DNA from: DTPU01 sp963827855
Lineage (GTDB): Bacteria; Planctomycetota; Phycisphaerae; Sedimentisphaerales; Anaerobacaceae
DNA length: 64,000 nt
Assembly (NCBI GenBank): GCA_963827855.1
Contig: CAWHBY010000002.1
Location: 310,001 to 374,000, forward strand
Reading direction: 5' to 3'
Shown here: in pieces, positions 51,635 through 60,084 of the stretch
Position numbering within the stretch: position 1 is the stretch's first letter
Layout: each line of letters begins with the position of its first letter
Made by a program: the position numbers and the translations under genes
The notes under the pieces: model-generated
The model's input: the letters and a program-made list of their open reading frames with translations, nothing else
Database searches by the model: none
What the model was told of the DNA's origin: nothing

Positions 51635-53455
51635 TTAGAAGTTCTTAGTCTGCTGCTCGGCCGACATCCTCAGTACGGGGTCGCCGAAGAAGCACCAGGA
51701 GTAACCTGCGTCTTCCGAGCAGGTGGTCGCCAAGGTCAGGAAGCGGCTCTCAGGAGACAGGGGGACTGCCACCTCTTGTGCCCGGTTCTGGTCCAGCGGA
51801 CAGGAGAAGTGAAATACCACCTTGCCATCCACCAGGACCCAAAAGTCGGCAGCGCTCGCCCGAGGCCTGGGCGTGGATTGCGAGATCCCGGCCAGGGCCG
51901 TGAACCGCTCGACGCGGGTCCCCGGGTTCTCTGCCCTGATGACGTCCAGGTCAAAGGTGATCCCTGCATTGGGGTGGATGTTCAGGCCCGGGTGCTGGCT
52001 CGTGCCGTACTCCACGCCCCCAAGCAGCCCGGGATAGGTGGTGTCAGGCTGGTCCACGACCGTCTGCAGACCGGTGTTGACCACACCCTCGTAGTAGGTG
52101 CCGCGTGTGACGGGGCAGCCCGGAAAGACCAGCCCTGTAGAGCTGATGACCACCCTGCCGCGACCGCCATTGGGCACAAAGACACCGTCTACAGCGGTCT
52201 GTCCACGGACAGGCGTATATCCCGTCTGCAGGGTCTGCCGCACGATTCGAATGGGACGGTTGAACGACCGGCCCGTCACCAGGTCTATGCCTTGCCCCCT
52301 TGCACCCGTGCCGAAGCCATTGCCACCGCCTACGAGGTCCGCCAGGTCCAGCCGCCTGCCAGGGCAGGACAGCCGGCCCTCTTTCGGCATGGAGCGAACA
52401 AAGCGGCTGGCGTCGGCGTGGGACACGGCCTGATCCGTCTGTCCGTCTGCATCTATGGCCGCAGCCTGGCCTGCCTCCAGGGACAGGACGCCGGAGCGGT
52501 CTGCAGACCCCGGGCCAGGCTCGACCATGACCCTGCCCTGGAACACGTGGGCCTCGACCCGCTCCTGGCCGTCTGCAAAGACGGCAAACTCGGTCCCCAG
52601 GTCCGTCACTGTCGCGGCCTTTGTGTGGACAACAAATCCGCGGACCAAGGGCCCGACAGAGGCGACCAGCCTGCCGCTGATGAGTGTCAACTCGTTGGTG
52701 CCGTCCAGCCTGAATACGCAGGGCGCCTGCACGACCACCTCTGCGCCCTGGCCCATCTCGATCCTGGCCAGGCCCTCCTGCAGTTGCAGCAGATCAGGCT
52801 GCATCGCCCTGCCGGGAGCCAGCCGGCCATGGCCCGCCTGCCAGACCGCCTGCCGGACGTCGACCAGCCTGCCGATGCTGGGTCCTGCGGCTGCCTGCGG
52901 CCACAGAGACCACGCCATCCAGGCTGCGACGGCGATCAGGGCGGCTGCAGCAGCGGCATAGGACCACAGGCGACCCTTCAGCGGCCAGCCCCGGTCAGCG
53001 ACAGGGCCCTTAGAGTCTATCTCAAGACCTCTTTCTACTGCGATCGGCTGCGAAGCCCTGGGTCTGCGTTGTCGGCGAAAAAGGTCCTCGACGTGCCCTA
53101 CAAGCACGCCTCCGGGCCTTTTCCGCCTGCCGCCTTGTCCCCGGGCCTCTCGCTCGATCTCGCCGCGAAACAGGTTTTGAGATGGACTCTTAGAGATGGC
53201 GGCCATGATGTCCGTCTCACTCAGCTCACCCGTGGCCAGGCTTGACCGCCGCAGTGCCGCGCAGGTGTGAAGATAGTCGATGCAGTAGTCACGCACCTCG
53301 GGGTCTTCCAGAATGGCAGCCTCCAGCCGGGCCATGTCCTTGGGGTCAAGGGTCCCTTCCACCAGGATCTCGAGGTGGTAGTCGAGGTCTGGGATGCGGT
53401 CTGCGGGATTCAAGGCAGATCCCCCCCTGCTGCGGCCAGGTTCCTCCTCATGCAA
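51635..53455 (-). CDS. FecR-domain transmembrane regulator with 60-residue repeat insertion
   Basis: The 606-residue protein has an anti-sigma-like cytosolic N-terminus (about 1-89; LVEGTLDPKDMARLEAAILE), one membrane segment near 160-185 (WSYAAAAAALIAVAAWMAW), a FecR domain (about 210-310; VHTKAATVTDLGTEFAVFAD) and a C-terminal beta-sandwich of about 290 residues. Residues 90-149 are encoded by a family B repeat inserted in frame. Without it the frame reads straight through at ISK-GP and gives 546 residues. The insert is Arg-rich and sits between the sigma-binding part and the membrane, where it might affect signalling. The ATG lies inside the sigma gene (46-bp overlap). Confidence 0.85.
   Translation of the reverse strand: MHEEEPGRSRGGSALNPADRIPDLDYHLEILVEGTLDPKDMARLEAAILEDPEVRDYCIDYLHTCAALRRSSLATGELSETDIMAAISKSPSQNLFRGEIEREARGQGGRRKRPGGVLVGHVEDLFRRQRRPRASQPIAVERGLEIDSKGPVADRGWPLKGRLWSYAAAAAALIAVAAWMAWSLWPQAAAGPSIGRLVDVRQAVWQAGHGRLAPGRAMQPDLLQLQEGLARIEMGQGAEVVVQAPCVFRLDGTNELTLISGRLVASVGPLVRGFVVHTKAATVTDLGTEFAVFADGQERVEAHVFQGRVMVEPGPGSADRSGVLSLEAGQAAAIDADGQTDQAVSHADASRFVRSMPKEGRLSCPGRRLDLADLVGGGNGFGTGARGQGIDLVTGRSFNRPIRIVRQTLQTGYTPVRGQTAVDGVFVPNGGRGRVVISSTGLVFPGCPVTRGTYYEGVVNTGLQTVVDQPDTTYPGLLGGVEYGTSQHPGLNIHPNAGITFDLDVIRAENPGTRVERFTALAGISQSTPRPRASAADFWVLVDGKVVFHFSCPLDQNRAQEVAVPLSPESRFLTLATTCSEDAGYSWCFFGDPVLRMSAEQQTKNF
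53010..53192. repeat. Family B element, copy B3, in frame inside the FecR gene
   Basis: Inverted ends gagtctatctcaagacct (from 53013) and, inverted, gagtccatctcaaaacct are flanked by direct TTA repeats (53010-53012 and 53190-53192). The net insertion is 180 bp, exactly 60 codons without a stop. The core matches 18523-18706. Confidence 0.88.
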
Positions 53456-53946
53456 CGAAGGAGGATGCCGTTGATTGCGGACAGGGTCCTCTGGATCTGG
53501 CGGATGGAGATCTGGAGCCTGGAGGCCATGTCCGTGACAGAGACGTTGCGCTCGTACCTCATCTTGACCATCCGCTTGGCACGGCCGTCCAGTTGGTCCA
53601 TGCAGTGTCGAAGGGTCTCCAGCCGGACCTCCATCTGGTCTTGGAGGCTCGGCATGCGGTCCATGAACGAATCCAGGACCTCGTCACTCAGTTGAACCAC
53701 CTTGCTCCTGGCCTGGCGTCTCCGATAGTCCAGGATCAGGTACTTCATGACCTGTATCGCCCAGGCCACGAAGTTGGTCCCCTCCTGGAACTGATCGAAC
53801 TTGTTCCACAGCACGGTCAGGCCTTCCTGGAACACGTCGTCTGCGTCGTGCACGTTCGGCACCAGGGTCAGGATGTAGGCATAGATCTCCTGCTGGTGCC
53901 GAACAAAGAGCCTCAAGAACGTCACTCCACGCACGTCGAATTCCAT
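53410..53946 (-). CDS. ECF-type RNA polymerase sigma factor
   Basis: The 178-residue sigma70-family protein has region 2 with IYAYILTLVPNVHDADDVFQ and FVAWAIQVMKYLILDYRRRQ (about 24-85), and region 4 near the C-terminus (VKMRYERNVSVTDMASRLQI). No region 3 or extra domain is present, as in ECF factors. The ATG at 53946 follows agaagg. The sigma and FecR genes overlap by 46 bp, so they are translated together and form a signal-transduction pair. The next genes (GH51, GT-C-like) are the likely regulon. The gene is divergent from the TrkA/RyR gene. Confidence 0.9.
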   Translation of the reverse strand: MEFDVRGVTFLRLFVRHQQEIYAYILTLVPNVHDADDVFQEGLTVLWNKFDQFQEGTNFVAWAIQVMKYLILDYRRRQARSKVVQLSDEVLDSFMDRMPSLQDQMEVRLETLRHCMDQLDGRAKRMVKMRYERNVSVTDMASRLQISIRQIQRTLSAINGILLRCMRRNLAAAGGDLP

Positions 53947-54085
53947 GTCAGACCTTCTCAACAGTGTCCGCAAAGACGCGTCTATAATAACACCGCACAG
54001 CCGCGCCGAACACGACATAGAAAACTCCCACATAGGGCCGGACTGGGCACTTGAAGTCCCGCGAGCGCACGATAAGCTGACATCC

Positions 54086-55849
54086 ATGGACCCGAGCACA
54101 CCGGAGCCTTCGAACGGACTCGACTCCCGCTGGCCGATGCGGATCCTGGCAATCTGCGCAGCGGGCGCACTGGCGGCCGGGGTCGCGGGGCTTCACCAGC
54201 GTGGATTCGGCTTGGTCTCTGCAGCTTACCAAACCCTCCAGATGTTCTTCCTGAACTCGCCCAACGTCTCTGAGCCCGTGCCCTGGCTGGTCGAGCTGGC
54301 CCGATGGCTGGCTGCCGCCTCCACGCTGGCGACCCTCTTCAAGCTGGGCGGCTCCCTGTTCCAGGAGGAACGCAGGAACCTCCGCCTGCGCCGCATGAAG
54401 GGACACACCGTCCTGTGTGGACTGGGTCACAGGGCCATGCAGATCGTCGAGTACCTCAGGGGCAGTGGTGAGGAGGTGGTCGTGATCGACAAGGCGCCGC
54501 CCCAGGATCTGGCCAGGGAGTGCCGCCGCACAGGCGCACACGTCCTCGTGGGCGATGCCACGGACGAGGACGTCCTCTGCGCAGCAGGCATCGAACGCGC
54601 AGACCGGGTCTTTGTCCTGTGCCCGAGCGATAGCACCAATTGCGAAGTCGCAGCCCAGATCCGGCGGCTCAGGACCTCTGCTGCCGGCGGAGACTCGGAA
54701 GGCCCCCTCCAGTGCCACGTGCACCTCAGCGACGTGGACCTCCGGAGTTCCTTGCAGCCGGTCTTTGCCCGGCATGCAGGCGGCGTCACCCTGCGATTCT
54801 TCGACCTGTTCGACTTTGAGGCCAGGCGACTGCTCAGCGAAGACCTGCCCCTGGATGGCAGTGGTATCACAGAGAAAGACGGCCGCAGCGCGCACCTGAT
54901 CATCCTGGGCCTGGGCAGGATGGGCCGCGCCCTGGCGGTTCGCGCGGCCCAGGTGGGGCACTTTGCCAACAGCCGAAGGCTGAGGATCTCAGTGATCGAT
55001 CGCAGGGCCACCGACCAGGAGGCAGCCCTTCTGTTCCGCTATCCCCGCTTCAGGGAGATCTGCGACCTGGAGGCACACAACCTCGAGGCGGAGACGCCGC
55101 AGGCCCGCCGCCTGCTGGAGCAGTGGTGCTGCGACACCTCGACGATCCGATCCGTAGCGATCTGCTTCGACAATGAGCCCCGTGCCCTGGAGATCGCACT
55201 CCAGCTCCAGCAGATGCTGCAGGGCTGCCCTGTGCCGATCGCCATCCGCATGGCCCGCCAGAGCGGACTGGCAAGGCTCCTTCGAGGCCAGGACGCGCCC
55301 CAAACCAGCGGGCCCCTGGCCGCGATCCGGCCGTTCGGCGTATATGAAGACTCATGCCATCCTGAATCCCTCGTGGAAGGCGCAGAAGACCGCCTGGCCC
55401 GGCGGCTCCACGCGGACTACGTCCAGAGGCGCAGCCAACAAGGCGACACCCCGGAGACAAATCCAGCGATCCGAGGCTGGGACGACCTGGACGAGGACCT
55501 GCGCGAATCCAACCGCCAGCAGGCGGCCCACCTCTTCATCAAGCTCAGGGCCATCGGCTGCGAGGTGGCCGAGCAAGGCTACCCACGGCCCGCAGTGACC
55601 GGCTTCCAGCCGGCCCAGGTCGAGGTGCTAGGCCGCATGGAGCACAGCCGCTGGGTGGCTGAGCGTATCCTGGCAGGCTGGACCTTCGCCCCAGGCCGCA
55701 AGGACGTCTCTCGCAAGACCAGCCCCTACCTGGTCCCCTGGGCAGACCTGCCCCCAGACATCCAGCAATACGACCGCGACTTCGTGCTGCTCATCCCCGC
55801 CCTCCTCGCCAGCGACGGCAGGAAGGTCTGCTACCAAAGCAAGAAGTAA
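54086..55849 (+). CDS. Membrane protein with two TrkA-N-like domains and a C-terminal RyR domain
   Basis: The 587-residue protein has about two membrane segments (ILAICAAGALAAGVAGL near 20; WLAAASTLATLF near 80). A TrkA-N Rossmann domain follows (about 105-240: VLCGLGHRAMQIVEYL, VVVIDKAPP, LVGDATDEDVL), then a second dinucleotide fold (IILGLGRMGRALAV). The C-terminus is a RyR domain of about 80 residues (MEHSRWVAERILAGWTFAP; SPYLVPWADLPPDIQQYDRD). TrkA-N parts bind NAD(H) and gate ion transporters, while RyR domains occur in ryanodine receptors and in bacterial conflict or sensing proteins. I start at ATG 54086, the first methionine before the membrane segments. No K+ selectivity filter (TVGYG) is seen. 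Confidence 0.75.
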   Translation: MDPSTPEPSNGLDSRWPMRILAICAAGALAAGVAGLHQRGFGLVSAAYQTLQMFFLNSPNVSEPVPWLVELARWLAAASTLATLFKLGGSLFQEERRNLRLRRMKGHTVLCGLGHRAMQIVEYLRGSGEEVVVIDKAPPQDLARECRRTGAHVLVGDATDEDVLCAAGIERADRVFVLCPSDSTNCEVAAQIRRLRTSAAGGDSEGPLQCHVHLSDVDLRSSLQPVFARHAGGVTLRFFDLFDFEARRLLSEDLPLDGSGITEKDGRSAHLIILGLGRMGRALAVRAAQVGHFANSRRLRISVIDRRATDQEAALLFRYPRFREICDLEAHNLEAETPQARRLLEQWCCDTSTIRSVAICFDNEPRALEIALQLQQMLQGCPVPIAIRMARQSGLARLLRGQDAPQTSGPLAAIRPFGVYEDSCHPESLVEGAEDRLARRLHADYVQRRSQQGDTPETNPAIRGWDDLDEDLRESNRQQAAHLFIKLRAIGCEVAEQGYPRPAVTGFQPAQVEVLGRMEHSRWVAERILAGWTFAPGRKDVSRKTSPYLVPWADLPPDIQQYDRDFVLLIPALLASDGRKVCYQSKK

Positions 55850-55880
55850 GAGCCAAGAAGCACGAAGCAAGCAGGAAGGT
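55837..55880. repeat. Heptamer tandem repeat at a gene 3' end
   Basis: Units aaagcaa, gaagtaa, gagccaa, gaagcac, gaagcaa begin within the last codons of the TrkA/RyR gene and continue past its stop. Confidence 0.7.
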
Positions 55881-56168
55881 GGCGATGCTCCGCTCCACGC
55901 CTGCGATGTAGAGGTTCACGACGTCGCCGCCATTGTCGAAGAACAGGAGATTGCCGTTCGGTAGCGACAGCACCGAGTGCTGGGCGGCGAAATACAGGGG
56001 GGCGTTCTCTTCATGTTCGCCGATGAACTTGAAGGCGTTGGCAGGCCCGCCCAGGCGCCACAGGAGCTGGCCCGTGCTGCGGCTGATCTTCATGATGGAG
56101 CAGGCATGCCGGTCTGAGAGGAGGTAGTTGTGATCCACGGAGTCGATGCTCACGCAGTTGAGGTGCGT
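55880..56168 (-). pseudogene. Arylsulfotransferase (ASST)-like fragment
   Basis: About 90 codons without a start encode THLNCVSIDSVDHNYLLSDR, CSIMKISRSTGQLLWRLGGP and QHSVLSLPNGNLLFFDNG. This is the characteristic beta-propeller stretch of arylsulfotransferase-family proteins. Upstream it is cut by the end of the PQQ-like gene, and downstream it runs into the tandem repeat. It is a remnant of a gene several times longer. Confidence 0.65.
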
Positions 56169-56176
56169 GAAATCGG

Positions 56177-57520
56177 CTATTGCGCAAGCTTGTAGCACAC
56201 CAGCCGCTGCATGTAGCGGAGATAGAGCCGGCCATTGGCGAGCACCGGGATCGTCCAGGCAGGGTTCGTCACAGGCCCCAGGGCGCCCCGGAATTCGGCA
56301 ACCTTGTGCCAGACGTCGGGGCTCGGCTTGACGAGGAATAGGTTGCCCTTGATGTCCATGCAGAGAAGATGGCCGTCCACCCACACCGTCGTGCCCCATC
56401 CCATCTCGCCGGTCGCCCACTTCTCCTTGCCACTGGACAGCTCCACGCACTTGAAGGTGCCCGCATTCTGATCGCTCTGGCCTGAGTATCCGTAGAGGAG
56501 TCCATCCACGAGGACCGGATCAGAGTGGTGCGAGGCGATGACTTTGCTCCGCCACATAGCCTCCGGTCGAGTGTCACTGACCTTAAGGGCCTCGCACCCG
56601 CTGCCGTACCCCGAGGTGATGAACACCACGTCACCGCTGACGAGGGGCATCGTGGCATTGACCTGGTAGGACGTCTTCCAAGGCGTCTGCCAGAGCTGCC
56701 TGCCGGAGTTGGGATCAAGGCAGCTCAGCCCCGTCCCATGAAAGACCAGCAGCCTCGCCGCCTTCTGTGGGCCCTGGAGCGTGGACGCCGCATATCCAGC
56801 CGTCCCCTGTCCTGACTTCCAGATCAGGCTTCCCGTCGTCTTGTCGTATGCGATGACCAGGCTGTTGCCGCCGCCCTGCACGATCACCCGATCCTTGTAC
56901 ACCAGGGGTGACGAGGAGTGTCCCCAGGTCGGCTCCTTTCCGCCCGCCTCACTGACGTTGTGTCTCCAGAGCAGCGTGCCATCCAGCAGGTTCCAACAGA
57001 CGAGGTCGCCGCTCCTGCCGAACGTGTAGACCCGATCGCCATCGATCGCGGGGGTCGCCCTTGCCCCAGGCCCGTGGCTCGACGTGGCCTTCGCCTCGTA
57101 CTGGCCCAGCCAGATCAGGGCACCTGTTGCAGGGTCCAGACAGAACACCAGGTCCTGTCCCGGGCCCCTGCCCGGTACGACCAGCCTGTTGCCCTGCACC
57201 ACGGGGCTGGACCACGTGGCGGCATCGCTGCCCTGGCACAGGAACTCCACCTGCCAGAGCCTCTGCAGGCCACCTGACCAATCTGTCTTGATCCCCGTCA
57301 CGGGACTTCGACCGTCGCCCTGCGGACCCCTCCAGCAAGGCCAGTCCGCCTGCCCCTTCTCGATGTACCCCGGCGAGCCGCTCGGCTTCGGGATCGCCGC
57401 AGAGCTGGAGATCCGCTCTGTCCCATACATCGCGCGAAACCCCAGCCACGCCCCGACCGCGCCGCCGACCACCAACAGCCCCGCCACCACCCATAAGATG
57501 CCACGAGTCTTCTTGGTCAT
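56177..57520 (-). CDS. Membrane-anchored PQQ-like beta-propeller protein
   Basis: The 447-residue protein has an N-terminal anchor (GILWVVAGLLVVGGAVGAWL, about 7-26) and no obvious cleavage site, then DWPCWRGPQGDGRSPVTGI. About seven PQQ-like/BamB blades follow (GDRVYTFGRSGDLVCWNLLD; KDRVIVQGGGNSLVIAYDKT; GRLYLRYMQRLVCYKLAQ). ATG at 57520 gives a short cytosolic tail (MTKKTR) before the anchor; upstream in-frame codons are unlikely. It stands alone, with an ASST relic after it. It is probably an envelope scaffold or binding protein. Confidence 0.8.
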   Translation of the reverse strand: MTKKTRGILWVVAGLLVVGGAVGAWLGFRAMYGTERISSSAAIPKPSGSPGYIEKGQADWPCWRGPQGDGRSPVTGIKTDWSGGLQRLWQVEFLCQGSDAATWSSPVVQGNRLVVPGRGPGQDLVFCLDPATGALIWLGQYEAKATSSHGPGARATPAIDGDRVYTFGRSGDLVCWNLLDGTLLWRHNVSEAGGKEPTWGHSSSPLVYKDRVIVQGGGNSLVIAYDKTTGSLIWKSGQGTAGYAASTLQGPQKAARLLVFHGTGLSCLDPNSGRQLWQTPWKTSYQVNATMPLVSGDVVFITSGYGSGCEALKVSDTRPEAMWRSKVIASHHSDPVLVDGLLYGYSGQSDQNAGTFKCVELSSGKEKWATGEMGWGTTVWVDGHLLCMDIKGNLFLVKPSPDVWHKVAEFRGALGPVTNPAWTIPVLANGRLYLRYMQRLVCYKLAQ

Positions 57521-57530
57521 ATAGTCGAAA

Positions 57531-57560
57531 CCCAGAACACAGAACACAGGATTCAGAAGC
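57531..57560. repeat. Heptamer tandem repeat upstream of the PQQ-like gene
   Basis: Units cagaaca, cagaaca, caggatt, cagaag lie just 5' of the PQQ-like start. Confidence 0.5.
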
Positions 57561-57636
57561 CAAAGGCCTGGAGGCAACCACCATACTCACCGTCGCGTCC
57601 AATGCAAGCACTATCTCGCAACGATGAAGAACGCGA

Positions 57637-57665
57637 TTGACACTCAACTGTGGCCAGGCTAGGAT
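57637..57665 (+). promoter_or_regulatory. Predicted sigma70 promoter of the sulfur module
   Basis: ttgaca (57637-57642), a 17-base spacer, then taggat (57660-57665). It is the best consensus match seen in the gap and points toward the rhodanese operon. Confidence 0.5.
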
Positions 57666-57671
57666 GTTCCC

Positions 57672-58066
57672 GTGAAAGGGTGTGAGGTCCTCGCGGAGGG
57701 CCTCATAGGTGAGTGAGGTGGTCGGGCCGCCACCTGAAGAATCCCGGGCAGTGAAGCGTTGGGAGGCTCACTATGCCCGCGTACGTCGCTCGGAAGGCAG
57801 TCCGACAACGAAGACGCCCGCGCATCGTCAGCCGCTGCAGCAGGGCGGCTTCGCGGAAGGCCGTTGGCGAGGAGTCATGTTTCTCCGATACTCGGTACCT
57901 GGCCCGCTCCCCAGGACCGTATCCGGCTTTCGTGGGAGATCGAAGGATGTACACCACCGCTTCATCAAGACTTGCACACGAAGTGCGTAGGCCGCGCGGA
58001 TGGGTTCTCTTCAAGTTCTCAGCCACCTCCGTCCAAGGAACCTTGGCATCAGACAGGAGATAGACT
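57672..58066 (+). other. Long leader between predicted promoter and MBL-rhodanese gene
   Basis: About 390 bases separate the predicted promoter from the ATG at 58067. They contain a ggtggtc/gccacc hairpin near 57717-57734. A 96-codon frame at 57773-58063 has gggagg before its ATG, but its composition is Arg/Ser-rich and unconvincing. Confidence 0.35.
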
Positions 58067-60082
58067 ATGGGCACAAGCATGTGGAAGAAGATAGGGAGAG
58101 GATGGATGATGGGCGTATTGGTAGGTTCGGCGCTGTACGGGGCCCAGATCAAGGACTCTGAGTCGGCCTCGCACGGATACGATGCGGCCTCCTATCAGGT
58201 CGAGCGAACCTATGACTACCCCGGATTCAGAGTCGTGCAGTTCAATCTGCCGGTCCTTTCGCACTACTCCTATTTCCTGGTCAGCGAGGGCAAGGCCCTC
58301 GCCGTGGATCCAGGCCGCGATATCCAGTCCTATCTGGACTTCGCGAGGAAGGAGGGACTGACGATCATGGGGATCTTCCTGAGCCACTCCCACGCGGACT
58401 TCGTGGCAGGCCACACTGAGATGGTCAAGGCCGTGGGTTGTCCGGTCTACCAAAGCGCCAAGAGCGGGGCCCGATACAAGATCGAACCGGTTCAGGAGGG
58501 CACAACCCTGCAGGTAGGGAAGGCCAAAGTGACCTTCATGGACACGCCCGGCCACGTGCTGGACGGGACCAGCGCCCTGGTCTATGCAGAAGGAAGGACT
58601 GTCCCTGAGGTCATGTTCTCCGGCGACTATCTCTTTGCGGGCAGCGTAGGCAGGCCCGACCTGGTGGCAGGCACCACGTCCGAAGGACTGGCCACCCAGA
58701 TCTACGAGACGTGGAACAACAAGGTCTCCAAGCTGGCGGATTCGGTGGTAGTGCTGCCCGCCCACGGGGCAGGATCCCTGTGCGGGGCACACCTCAAGGA
58801 TACTCCGTTCACAACGATCGGCGAGGAGCGGGCCACGAATCCCAACCTCCAGCACAAGAACAAGGCGGAGTTCATTGCAGTCCTCCTCTCAGAGCTTCAG
58901 GAGCCGCCCCAGTACTTCGGTCACAACGCCCTGATGAACCGCGACGGCCCGCCTCTGGTCGATTGGCAGGCCCAGGCGGAGAAGGCCCAGCCCGCTGCGG
59001 CCTTGACGAACGCGGACCAGTTCTATGTGGTGGATCTCCGCGACAGCAAGGACTACGCGACAGGACACGTCCCCAATTCCATCAACATAGGGTTGCGGGG
59101 CAGGCTGGAGACCTGGGTCGGGATCATGGTGCCGTGGGCCATGAATGAGCAGGGCCGCGTGGTCCTGTGCGGCAATCCGGAGGAGCTCAAGGAGGCCTCT
59201 CATCGGCTGCATCGCGTGGGATACAGGGCCAGGGTCCTGGACTATGGGGACTGGACCAGGGCGCAATTGGCGGTGACCTCCAACAAGCTGACCGAGCCGT
59301 TGGATCTCCATCAGGCCATGCAGGCGGGGACGAGCCCGTTGATCGTGGATGTCCGGCTCCCCAACGAGTGGATGGGCCTCCGCATCGGCAACGTCCTCAA
59401 TCTTCCCCTCAACCGCCTGGCCGAGCTATCCGCCAGACTGGAGCCGGACCGACCGGTCCTGACCGTGTGCAACTCGGCGTACAGATCCAGCCTGGCCATG
59501 GGCGTGCTGGAGCGAAGGGGCTTCAAGAACGTCACAAGCCTCAACGGCGGTAGCGAGGCCTGGCTGGCCGCGGGTCTTCCGACCTACGGTGCCCAGTCCC
59601 AGGCCCACGTCTCGACCACGGCCAAGAGGGTGATCCCCTTGCCTGAGCGACTCTCCGCAGAGGAACTCAAGCGGATGCTTATGGACCTGCCGGGAACCTT
59701 CGATCTCGTGGACGTCCGACCCGCAAGTCACTTCGCAGACTACAGCCTGCCCGGCTCTGTGAACGTGGACGTAGCGGACCTGGTCGGCAATCCCGCGTAC
59801 CTGACCGGGGCAGGTCCTCTGGTCATCGTGGATCGCGACGGGTCCCTGGCCATGGCCGTGGCAGGGATACTCTCCCAGAAGACCCAGCGGCCCATCAAGG
59901 CCCTGTACGGCGGGCTCGAGGCCTATTGGGGCAGAACGGCCGGCATGGAGAGAGTCCCTGCAGCATCACCCCCTGCCCCGTCGGGACCCGCGGCACAGAG
60001 GCCCGCTGTGCCTGCGCCATCCCCTCAAGTCCCGGCCCAACCCAAACCGACCCAGCCCACCAAGAAGAGCGCGGGGTGCTGA
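58067..60082 (+). CDS. ETHE1-like MBL hydrolase fused to three rhodanese domains
   Basis: The 671-residue protein has an N-terminal membrane/signal segment (GWMMGVLVGSALYG). The persulfide-dioxygenase-like MBL domain has metal ligands in SHSHADFVAGH (H107, H109, D111, H116), TPGHVLDG, FSGDYLF and LPAHGAGSLCG. Three rhodanese domains follow. The first has Cys in VVLCGNPEEL, the second in TVCNSAYRSS, and the third has Asp in place of Cys (VIVDRDGSLA). The C-terminus is a Pro/Ala-rich tail of about 40 residues ending KKSAGC. It should oxidise or relay persulfide sulfur at the envelope. The ATG follows aggagatagact. Two sulfur transporters follow after 2 bp. Confidence 0.85.
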   Translation: MGTSMWKKIGRGWMMGVLVGSALYGAQIKDSESASHGYDAASYQVERTYDYPGFRVVQFNLPVLSHYSYFLVSEGKALAVDPGRDIQSYLDFARKEGLTIMGIFLSHSHADFVAGHTEMVKAVGCPVYQSAKSGARYKIEPVQEGTTLQVGKAKVTFMDTPGHVLDGTSALVYAEGRTVPEVMFSGDYLFAGSVGRPDLVAGTTSEGLATQIYETWNNKVSKLADSVVVLPAHGAGSLCGAHLKDTPFTTIGEERATNPNLQHKNKAEFIAVLLSELQEPPQYFGHNALMNRDGPPLVDWQAQAEKAQPAAALTNADQFYVVDLRDSKDYATGHVPNSINIGLRGRLETWVGIMVPWAMNEQGRVVLCGNPEELKEASHRLHRVGYRARVLDYGDWTRAQLAVTSNKLTEPLDLHQAMQAGTSPLIVDVRLPNEWMGLRIGNVLNLPLNRLAELSARLEPDRPVLTVCNSAYRSSLAMGVLERRGFKNVTSLNGGSEAWLAAGLPTYGAQSQAHVSTTAKRVIPLPERLSAEELKRMLMDLPGTFDLVDVRPASHFADYSLPGSVNVDVADLVGNPAYLTGAGPLVIVDRDGSLAMAVAGILSQKTQRPIKALYGGLEAYWGRTAGMERVPAASPPAPSGPAAQRPAVPAPSPQVPAQPKPTQPTKKSAGC

Positions 60083-60084
60083 CC

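Noticed and set aside
57773..58063. 96-codon plus-strand frame before the MBL-rhodanese gene
   Set aside because: A gggagg precedes its ATG and it ends 3 bp before the next start, but the composition is typical of spurious GC-rich frames; kept only as a leader note.
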